Source of the DNA: Myxococcales bacterium | GTDB lineage: Bacteria; Myxococcota; Myxococcia; Myxococcales; Myxococcaceae | DNA length: 64,000 nucleotides | Assembly (NCBI GenBank): GCA_030681895.1 | Contig: JAUXRI010000304.1 | Span: 1 to 64,000, forward strand | Reading direction: 5' to 3' | Part shown: positions 58,336-64,000 of the stretch, piece by piece | Position numbering within the stretch: the first letter of the stretch is position 1 | Layout: every line of letters begins with the position of its first letter | Translations under genes and position numbers: made by a program | The notes under the pieces: model-generated | The model's input: the letters and a program-made list of their open reading frames with translations, nothing else | Database searches by the model: none | Told to the model about the DNA's origin: nothing

Positions 58336-60069
58336 TCACGCGTCGGGCGCGAGGGTCATGACGTTCGCGAACAGGTCCATGAAGCGATCAAACGGCAGCT
58401 TGAACACGCCGTCATCGGGCCCGTTGTTCTTCGGCTCGGTGTCGCCCCACGGGTTGCGGAGCACCACGAAGCGTCTGTTGCCCTCGGTCTGGTAGCCGAT
58501 CAACGAGTACGCGTGATCGCCGAAGACGCCGGTGTTCGTGTAGTGCACCGGGCCCTTCTCTTCGTGCGTGCCGACCGCGATGGGCCGGCCGTCGTCGACC
58601 GCGCTGGTGATGCGCTTCCACAACGTGTCCGGGTTCGTGCGCGCGTTGAGATCGTAATAGTCGCTCGCCTTGCCGGTGAGCTCCTCGAAGACGTCGCTCG
58701 CGACGCCGCCGTTGCCGACCGTGTCGTAGCTGCCCTTCCACTGCGCGTAGGCCTTCTCGAGCAGCGGGAACCAGAGCTCCATCGTCTCGGGCTGCATGTC
58801 CGTGCCGCCGCGGCCGTACACCGGCGTGCCCTTGTCGGGCTTGATCCACAGGTCGGCGTCGACGGTGATGGGCACCTTCTTCGTGCGGCCCGTCTCCCAG
58901 TCGCGCTGCGTGAACGTCACGGTGAACGTGCCGTCGCCGTTGTCCTTCATGATCTTCTGCAGCAGCGCCGGGTCCACCTTGGCGACGGCAGCGACGGCCG
59001 CGGGGAAGTAGCAGTTGGCGAGGCTGCCCTGATGCACGTCGGCCATGCTGACGCCGTCGACGAAGAGCGGACCCGAGAAGGTCTTCTTCGTCATCTTCGG
59101 CGTGCCGTCTTTGTTGAGCTCGTCTTTGTGGAGCGCCGGGGTCGGGGCGAGGTCGCCCGAGCGCGAGCCGCCTGCGACCGTGATGAACCCCGCTGTCTCC
59201 TTGAGCGCCTTGTTAAACGAGCCGTCGCTCACCGCGACCGAGAACCGGTCTCCGCCTTTGCCTGCGAGCGTGAAGCCCTTCGGCAGCTTGCCCTGGTCGT
59301 CCAGGGTGATGCGCTCGACGTCTCCGGTGCGAACGTTCTTGAACGCCAGCGTCGCGCCGGGCTCTGACAGGTGAGGCTCGTCGTCGCGCGTGCGCACCGC
59401 GACCTTGCCGCTCGACGCAGGGGAGAGCTCGAGCCGGTTCACCAGCAGCGCGGCGGGCCGGGCATCGGCGCCAGCGGCTTGCACCGTGAGCCAGTCGGAG
59501 GTGGTGCCGTCGTCGAAGCGCGCGCGCAGCCGAACGAAGTCGCCTTCTTTCGGACGCTGGGGACCCGTGAGTCGCGCGGAGAAGCGCCCGTGGTCGTCGG
59601 CCTGACCAAGCACGAAGACGTCGTGGCCCGAGCCTGCAGCCGCCGAGACGTTCACCGCTTCGATGGTGGCGTTGGGCTTCGTCGTCCCTCGCACACCGGA
59701 GCCGGCGGTCGCTTCGGCAGACAGCGTCGCGTCACGAGCGACGGGAGCGCCACCGAGCACGGCTTCGAACAACGCTCTCGCGGCCGGCGCCAACGGCACC
59801 TTCCCCGAGGTCAGCAGCGCCTTCAGGTCTGCGCGCTCGTCGGGCGTGAGCCCCGTCTTCACCAGCGCGGCCTGCTGCGACACGGTGAGGCCCGGCGCGC
59901 GCAGCTCGGTGAGCATCGCCTTCGCAGACTTGCCGGTGCGGTCGCCCAGCTCGGCGAGCAGCTCGAGGGCGTGGTCTTTCCCGATGGAGGTGCGGGGTTC
60001 GCGCTCGAGCTTTCGTTCCAGCGAGGCGTAGACGGTCGCGAGGCGGCGGTCGGAGAGGGGCGCGGGCAT
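58336..60069 (-). CDS. calpain-like (C2 family) cysteine protease
   Basis: A 577-residue protein with the calpain triad in order: Cys353 (GSLANCYFPAAVAAVA), His519 (GDHAYSLIGYQ) and Asn539 (VLRNPWGDTEP). The N-terminal ~110 residues are helical (RTSIGKDHALELLAELGDR). Residues ~120-320 look like beta-rich Ig/C2-like modules (ATIEAVNVSAAAGSGHDVFV). There is no signal peptide, so it is either cytoplasmic or exported by a non-Sec route. The start at ATG 60069 is the last plausible one before sequence antisense to the dehydrogenase. Calcium dependence is expected only by analogy. It is divergent from the MDR oxidoreductase gene. Confidence 0.85.
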   Translation of the reverse strand: MPAPLSDRRLATVYASLERKLEREPRTSIGKDHALELLAELGDRTGKSAKAMLTELRAPGLTVSQQAALVKTGLTPDERADLKALLTSGKVPLAPAARALFEAVLGGAPVARDATLSAEATAGSGVRGTTKPNATIEAVNVSAAAGSGHDVFVLGQADDHGRFSARLTGPQRPKEGDFVRLRARFDDGTTSDWLTVQAAGADARPAALLVNRLELSPASSGKVAVRTRDDEPHLSEPGATLAFKNVRTGDVERITLDDQGKLPKGFTLAGKGGDRFSVAVSDGSFNKALKETAGFITVAGGSRSGDLAPTPALHKDELNKDGTPKMTKKTFSGPLFVDGVSMADVHQGSLANCYFPAAVAAVAKVDPALLQKIMKDNGDGTFTVTFTQRDWETGRTKKVPITVDADLWIKPDKGTPVYGRGGTDMQPETMELWFPLLEKAYAQWKGSYDTVGNGGVASDVFEELTGKASDYYDLNARTNPDTLWKRITSAVDDGRPIAVGTHEEKGPVHYTNTGVFGDHAYSLIGYQTEGNRRFVVLRNPWGDTEPKNNGPDDGVFKLPFDRFMDLFANVMTLAPDA

Positions 60070-60157
60070 CGACTCGATCCCTAGCACCAGGAGGCGTCCC
60101 TCCGCGAGTCGGCGACCACGCTTCCCCTCGACCCGGGTTGGTGAGAGGCGGCCTTTC

Positions 60158-61099
60158 ATGAAGGCGATGATTCTCGATTCGTACGGGCTCGAGCCACGAA
60201 TGGCCGAGCGCCCTGACCCGACCCCCGCTGCGAACGAGGTGCTCGTGCGGGTGCGCGCGACGAGCGTGAACCCCATCGACTGGAAGCAGGCCTCGGGGAA
60301 GTACCGGCCGATTCTGACGGCGTCGTTTCCGTTCGTGCCCGCGTACGATCTCGCCGGCGAAGTCGAAGCGCTCGGCCCCGGCGTCACCGGCTTCACGAAG
60401 GGCCAACGCGTGCACACCCGGCTCTCGGGGAAGAACGGCGGCGCCAACGCCGAGCTCGTGCGCGCAGGGCTCGACGTGCTGCGGGCGATGCCCGAGGGCA
60501 TGGACTTCGCACAGGCGGCAGGGCTCCCACTCGCGGGGATGACGGCGCTCCAGGGCCTGAGGGACGTCGGCGGCATTCCCATGACGGGAGCCACGCAGCG
60601 GGTGCTCGTCATCGGCGCATCAGGTGGCGTCGGGCATCTGGCGGTGCAGCTCGCGAAGTCGATGGGCGCGAACGTGACGGGGGTCTGCAGCGCAAAGAAC
60701 ACCGAGCTCGTGCGCCGCCTCGGGGCCGCCGCCGTCATCGACTACACGAAACCTGACGCGTACGCGGGCGTCGCTCCGTTCGACCTCGTGCTCGATTGCG
60801 TCGGCAGCTCGCCGGGAGACTTCCTCGACAAGCTCGTCGCCGGTGGCCGCTTCGCCTCGTGCGTTCCCGGGCCCGCCGTCTTCGGCCGCATGGCGCTCAA
60901 CGCGCTCTCGTCGAAGAAGGTGCTCCCGGTGCTGTTGTCTCCGAACGCCACCGACCTCGGCGGCCTCGACGACGCGTTCACGAAGAAACAGCTCGAGGTC
61001 GTCATCGACAGCACCTTCCCCGCGGAGCAGCTCGCCGAGGCGTGGAAGCGCAGCGTGTCGGGCCGCGCGGCCGGGAAGATCGTCGTGACGTGGAGCTGA
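60158..61099 (+). CDS. zinc-independent MDR (quinone oxidoreductase-like) enzyme
   Basis: A 313-residue medium-chain dehydrogenase/reductase. Features are the N-terminal GroES-like segment (VLVRVRATSVNPIDWKQASG), the GxGxxG-like NADP site (VLVIGASGGVGHLAVQLA) and FDLVLDCVGSSPG. The zinc ligands of alcohol dehydrogenases are absent, as in quinone oxidoreductases and related NADP(H) reductases. Cytoplasmic. It stands alone and is divergent from the calpain-like gene. Substrate unknown. Confidence 0.9.
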   Translation: MKAMILDSYGLEPRMAERPDPTPAANEVLVRVRATSVNPIDWKQASGKYRPILTASFPFVPAYDLAGEVEALGPGVTGFTKGQRVHTRLSGKNGGANAELVRAGLDVLRAMPEGMDFAQAAGLPLAGMTALQGLRDVGGIPMTGATQRVLVIGASGGVGHLAVQLAKSMGANVTGVCSAKNTELVRRLGAAAVIDYTKPDAYAGVAPFDLVLDCVGSSPGDFLDKLVAGGRFASCVPGPAVFGRMALNALSSKKVLPVLLSPNATDLGGLDDAFTKKQLEVVIDSTFPAEQLAEAWKRSVSGRAAGKIVVTWS

Positions 61100-61122
61100 T
61101 GGCTCCAGGCTTCCGTTCGGTG

Positions 61123-61128
61123 TAGGTC
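61123..61128 (+). promoter_or_regulatory. candidate -10 element (TAGGTC)
   Basis: TAGGTC lies 13 nt before the GTG start of the Ser/Thr kinase gene at 61142, in the 42-bp gap after the oxidoreductase. Confidence 0.3.
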
Positions 61129-61141
61129 TCGCGGTCGACCC

Positions 61142-62869
61142 GTGGTCGCCAAACGTCTCGTACTCGGAGGTCGCTTCAAGCTCATCCGCCACCTCGGAGG
61201 CGGAGGCATGGCCGAGGTCTTCCTCGCGGAGCAGATCTCCCTGGGCCGCCTCGTCGCGCTGAAGGTGCTCAAGCGAGACCTCTCGTCCCAGCCAGCGATG
61301 GCCGACCGCTTTCAACGCGAGGCGCGGCTCCTCTCGACCGTCGACCATCCTTCCGTCGTGCGCGTCATCGACTTCGAGTCGGGCAAAGACGGCACGGTGC
61401 TGGTGCTCGAGCTCGCCGAGGGAGAGACGCTCGAGCAGGCCCTCAAGCTCGGTCCCTTCGAGCCGAAGCGCGCGATGCGGGTGATGCTGCAGCTGGCCGA
61501 GGGCCTCGCCGCCATTCACGAGCGCGGCATCGTGCACCGCGACATCAAGCCGCAGAACGTCGTCATCGGGCCCGGCCTTCGGGGAGAGCAGGCGCGGCTG
61601 CTCGACTTCGGCATCGCGCGGCTCATGGAGATCCCCGACGAAGAGGCGAGCGTCGGCCCTCCGCCGCTGCCACCGCCGGGCTCGAACCCCTTCGTCTCGC
61701 ATCCCGGCCAGGCCGTCGGCACGCCTGCCTACGTCGCGCCGGAGCAGGCGATGGCGCAGCCGGTCGACTCGCGCACCGATGTGTACAGCTTCGGCGTGCT
61801 CGCCTACCGCATGCTGGCCGGCCAGCTCCCGTTCCTCGGGCCTGACACCCGCGACTACCTCGAGCAGCACGTGCGAGACCGGCCGCCGGAGATCACCGAC
61901 ATCGCGCCGCAGCTGCGCACCTGGCCTGCGCTCGCGAAGCTGGTGATGCAGTGCCTCGAGAAGAAGCCGGGGAGTCGTCCGAAAGACGGCGCGGCCCTCG
62001 TCGAAGCGATTCGCCGCAGCCTGCCCGCCGACACCGACCTCGGCACGCAGACGCGCCGCGCGCTCCAGGCCGTCACCACGCAGACGTGGACCAACCTCAC
62101 CATCACCGCCGGCAAGGTGGGCTCGAACGTCGGCCTCGGCGCGCGCTCGGTCGCGAAGCTCACCAGCCAGCTCGACTCGCAGTGGCGGCGCAGCCTCATC
62201 GTCACCGCGCTCGTCGTCGCGGGCATTCCCACCGCGTACGCCTTCTGGCCGCCGCCGCTGACGGAGCGCGTGGCGAAGCTCGTCGCGACCGACAAGACGA
62301 CCGAGGCGCTCGAGCTCATCGAAGAGTCGCTGCCCACCGCGAAGGGCGCCACGCCGACGTTGCTGGCGCTCAAGGCCGCGGCGCTCCACAAGGCGGGCCG
62401 CCGTGACGCCGAGCGTGGGTTGTTGTCGGCGCAGCCGTATCAACCGCTCCACGCTGCGCACCCGCTCCTGCTCGAAGCGCTCGCCGAAGACTTCGCCGAC
62501 GCAGAGACCGACGCCGAGCTGAAGGAGCTCCTCAGCGTCGTGCCGCCGCGGTTTCTCACGCCAGCCTTCACCTCGTACGCAAAGGGCCCGCTCTCGGCGA
62601 AGCAGTGGGGCGCACTGCGTTGGCTCGACGCCACTGGCACCGCCGAGGGGCTCGATCTCGTCGGCCGCTACGGCGCGTCGCTGCAATCGAAGTCGTGCCG
62701 GGTGCGTCAGCTCGCTGCGCTGCGCCTGGGCGCGTTGGGAGATCTCGACGCCGTCCCCGCCTTGAGAGACCTCTCCGAGCTGCCCAAAGACGAAGGCCCT
62801 CAGGGCACCTCCAACTGCGGGCAGGATGAAGCCGCCGATGCCATTCGCGAGTTGAAGAAGAAGAAGTGA
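61142..62869 (+). CDS. Hanks-type Ser/Thr protein kinase, membrane-anchored
   Basis: A 575-residue kinase. The N-terminal catalytic domain has Lys41 (VALKVLKRD), the catalytic loop HRDIKPQN (Asp134) and DFGIAR (Asp155), all needed for activity. A Pro-rich insert (SVGPPPLPPPGSNPF) follows the DFG motif, and the VGTPAYVAPEQ activation-loop end is intact. One membrane helix lies near residues 353-373 (SLIVTALVVAGIPTAYAFW), and the C-terminal ~200 residues are helical HEAT/TPR-like repeats on the outside of the membrane, probably a sensor. Followed 85 bp later by an ECF sigma gene on the same strand. Confidence 0.92.
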   Translation: MVAKRLVLGGRFKLIRHLGGGGMAEVFLAEQISLGRLVALKVLKRDLSSQPAMADRFQREARLLSTVDHPSVVRVIDFESGKDGTVLVLELAEGETLEQALKLGPFEPKRAMRVMLQLAEGLAAIHERGIVHRDIKPQNVVIGPGLRGEQARLLDFGIARLMEIPDEEASVGPPPLPPPGSNPFVSHPGQAVGTPAYVAPEQAMAQPVDSRTDVYSFGVLAYRMLAGQLPFLGPDTRDYLEQHVRDRPPEITDIAPQLRTWPALAKLVMQCLEKKPGSRPKDGAALVEAIRRSLPADTDLGTQTRRALQAVTTQTWTNLTITAGKVGSNVGLGARSVAKLTSQLDSQWRRSLIVTALVVAGIPTAYAFWPPPLTERVAKLVATDKTTEALELIEESLPTAKGATPTLLALKAAALHKAGRRDAERGLLSAQPYQPLHAAHPLLLEALAEDFADAETDAELKELLSVVPPRFLTPAFTSYAKGPLSAKQWGALRWLDATGTAEGLDLVGRYGASLQSKSCRVRQLAALRLGALGDLDAVPALRDLSELPKDEGPQGTSNCGQDEAADAIRELKKKK

Positions 62870-62954
62870 CCGCCGTCTTCGAGACCAACCATGCGGAAGT
62901 CCAAAGGAATCGGTTTGCCGATGCGTGGATCGTCCGAGGGCGCTGCGGCAACCC

Positions 62955-63593
62955 ATGAGAGTCATGACGGCGCTTGCCCTTCAGCTCCCCTTTTTGCGCC
63001 GAGACCGCATGGCGCCTGACTCCGTCGCGGCAGTCGATCCACTCCGTTCGCTCGCGCTCGCCGCGCGTGATGGCGAAGGCGTGGCGTTCACCCAGCTCTA
63101 CGAGCGCACCCGTGAGCTCGCGTTCCGGGTGCTGTACCGCGTGGTGGGCAACTCGCCCGACCTCGAAGACCTCGTGCAGGAGAGCTACCTGCAGCTCATG
63201 CGCGCGCTGAAGGGCTACCGCGGCGACTCGAAGGTGACGACGTTCCTGCACCGCGTCTGCGTGAACGTCGGGCTGATGCACCTGCGCACGAAGCGCCGCA
63301 AGCCCGAACAACCGACCGATGCTGACGACATGCCGGAGCAGCACGCGCCCGACACATCCGATCCCGAGAGAGCCGCGCAGGTGAAACAGGCCGCCGCGCT
63401 GGTGCAGCGGGCGCTCTCGACCATCAGCGAAGAGAAGGCTTCGGTGTTCGTGTACCACGACCTGTTGGGCATGAAGCCCGAGGAGATCGCCGAGCTCGTC
63501 GACTGCCCCGTGAACACCGTGCGCAGCCGCCTCAACCGCGCGCGCGTCGACTTCACCGAAGCCGTGAAACACCTGAAGCGGGAGGCGCCATGA
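62955..63593 (+). CDS. ECF-type RNA polymerase sigma factor
   Basis: A 212-residue sigma-70-family protein. Region 2 is visible as QLYERTRELAFRVLYRVVGN followed by DLEDLVQESYLQLMRAL. Region 4 is ALSTISEEKASVFVYHDLLG followed by EEIAELVDCPVNTVRSRLNR. An acidic/Gln/Glu-rich linker joins them. The start at 62955 is one of two close ATGs (62955, 62964). The stop overlaps the ATG of the probable anti-sigma gene by 4 nt, as in classical sigma/anti-sigma operons. Confidence 0.92.
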   Translation: MRVMTALALQLPFLRRDRMAPDSVAAVDPLRSLALAARDGEGVAFTQLYERTRELAFRVLYRVVGNSPDLEDLVQESYLQLMRALKGYRGDSKVTTFLHRVCVNVGLMHLRTKRRKPEQPTDADDMPEQHAPDTSDPERAAQVKQAAALVQRALSTISEEKASVFVYHDLLGMKPEEIAELVDCPVNTVRSRLNRARVDFTEAVKHLKREAP

Positions 63594-64000
63594 CGACGCC
63601 CTCCACCGAGACCCTCTGGGCGTACGCGAAGGGAGAGCTCGACGCCTCGCACGCCGCGCAGGTGAAGGCGCAGCTCGACGCGTCGCCGCAGGCCCGTGAA
63701 GCGCTTGCTGACGTCGAGGCCTCACTCTCCGTCCTGTCGTTGTTGCCGCCGCCTCCGCCGATGCCCGACGCGATGGCGCGACGGATTGGCGCCGTGCTGG
63801 CCGAGAAGGCCGATGAAGCCGCAGCGCGCTCGTTCGGCGCGTGGTGGAAGGCGCTGCTCTCGCCCCCGTTCCTCGTCGGCGCCGCAGTGGCCTGTGCGCT
63901 CGCGTTCCTCGTGTTCCAGTTGCTCGAGGCGCCGTCGACGCCCGGCGCGGGTGGAGGCATCGGGCCGATCGCGAACACGCCGCCTCCCGAGCTGCCGACG
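63590..64000 (+). CDS. probable anti-sigma factor (3' partial)
   Basis: The ATG overlaps the sigma-factor stop (ATGA) and has GGAGG 6 nt upstream. The visible 137 codons give a ~100-residue cytoplasmic part (MTTPSTETLWAYAKGELDA...) with a hydrophobic segment at about residues 95-114 (FLVGAAVACALAFLVFQL), then a Pro/Gly-rich start of an outer domain cut by the window edge. There is no H-x3-C-x2-C zinc motif. Topology and position fit a membrane-bound anti-sigma factor for the adjacent ECF sigma. Identification rests on context more than on family motifs. Confidence 0.75.
   Translation, partial: MTTPSTETLWAYAKGELDASHAAQVKAQLDASPQAREALADVEASLSVLSLLPPPPPMPDAMARRIGAVLAEKADEAAARSFGAWWKALLSPPFLVGAAVACALAFLVFQLLEAPSTPGAGGGIGPIANTPPPELPT

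Noticed and set aside
58321-58348. Terminator between the beta-helix and calpain-like genes
   Set aside because: The stem is short and bulged (GCCGAC against GTCGGGC) and lies over the coding ends.
60070-60738. Extended N terminus for the calpain-like protease
   Set aside because: The extension is antisense to the MDR oxidoreductase and has no protein-like content.
1-64000. tRNA, rRNA, insertion sequences, integrases or prophage genes
   Set aside because: No cloverleaf, rRNA-like block, transposase or phage protein was recognised in either strand.

Overview
This is a GC-rich window (roughly two thirds G+C by eye) from what looks like the chromosome of a Myxococcota (myxobacterial-type) bacterium. 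The signs are the many lipoproteins with Asp-Ala-Gly, Gly-Ser-Thr-Ala and Cys-rich spacers, bacterial EGF-like and thrombospondin-type-3 repeats, YXWGXW-repeat, Kelch and beta-helix proteins, a Hanks-type Ser/Thr kinase, a sigma-54 activator, a hybrid histidine kinase, and DUF1501/DUF1552/DUF1592 proteins. No rRNA, tRNA, CRISPR array, insertion sequence or prophage was found. Genus cannot be fixed from the sequence alone.

Layout. 1-7.7 kb: the 3' part of an EGF-repeat surface protein that begins in an 18-bp tandem repeat, two coupled lipoproteins (one a YXWGXW protein), then three minus-strand genes (carboxylesterase; an alpha/beta-hydrolase lipoprotein coupled to a small protein). 7.9-12.2 kb: a repeat-rich protein of unknown role, a TPR protein coupled to a DUF3592-like membrane protein, and an M20 amidohydrolase behind a perfect inverted repeat. 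12.2-16.9 kb, minus: a three-gene envelope operon and a two-gene PhnD-like/TPR operon. 16.9-19.2 kb: an RND/MMPL exporter. 19.2-21.9 kb: gene debris, then a minus operon of barrel-like protein, FAD oxidoreductase and a 70-residue Tat lipoprotein. 22-28.3 kb: mostly uncharacterised proteins, including a seven-module Cys-rich lipoprotein and a TSP3-repeat/barrel-like lipoprotein. 28.3-31.1 kb: a DUF1501 module with a two-part DUF1592-like haem protein. 31.4-37.8 kb: an SPFH (flotillin-like) protein divergent from a sigma-54 activator, a hybrid histidine kinase, a tiny coupled ORF and a uracil-DNA glycosylase. 37.8-45.1 kb: a DUF4386 protein, a lipoprotein, a second and complete DUF1592-DUF1552 module, and a phosphodiesterase-like lipoprotein. 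45.2-54 kb: PilZ, Kelch lipoprotein, M15 peptidase, CDP-alcohol phosphatidyltransferase, SGNH-like hydrolase, neutral ceramidase and a propeller-like protein. 54-64 kb: UDP-sugar pyrophosphorylase, a duplicated beta-helix protein, a calpain-like protease, an MDR oxidoreductase, a Ser/Thr kinase, an ECF sigma factor and the start of its probable anti-sigma factor.

How it fits together. Most of the window is envelope and secreted machinery. Genes are packed into short operons joined by 4-nt ATGA/GTGA overlaps, with at least a dozen cases. Many first genes have a TANNNT-type -10 hexamer 6-13 nt before the start codon, which suggests very short-leader or leaderless transcripts.

The items most worth following are: two versions of the DUF1592 system in one 16-kb stretch, one complete and one split over two ORFs; a small Tat lipoprotein with a C-x-H-x2-C motif coupled to an FAD oxidoreductase; a signal-less calpain-like protease and a signal-less repeat protein that could be effectors or intracellular factors; and several small ORFs. 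I could run no searches, so family names rest on motifs recognised by eye.
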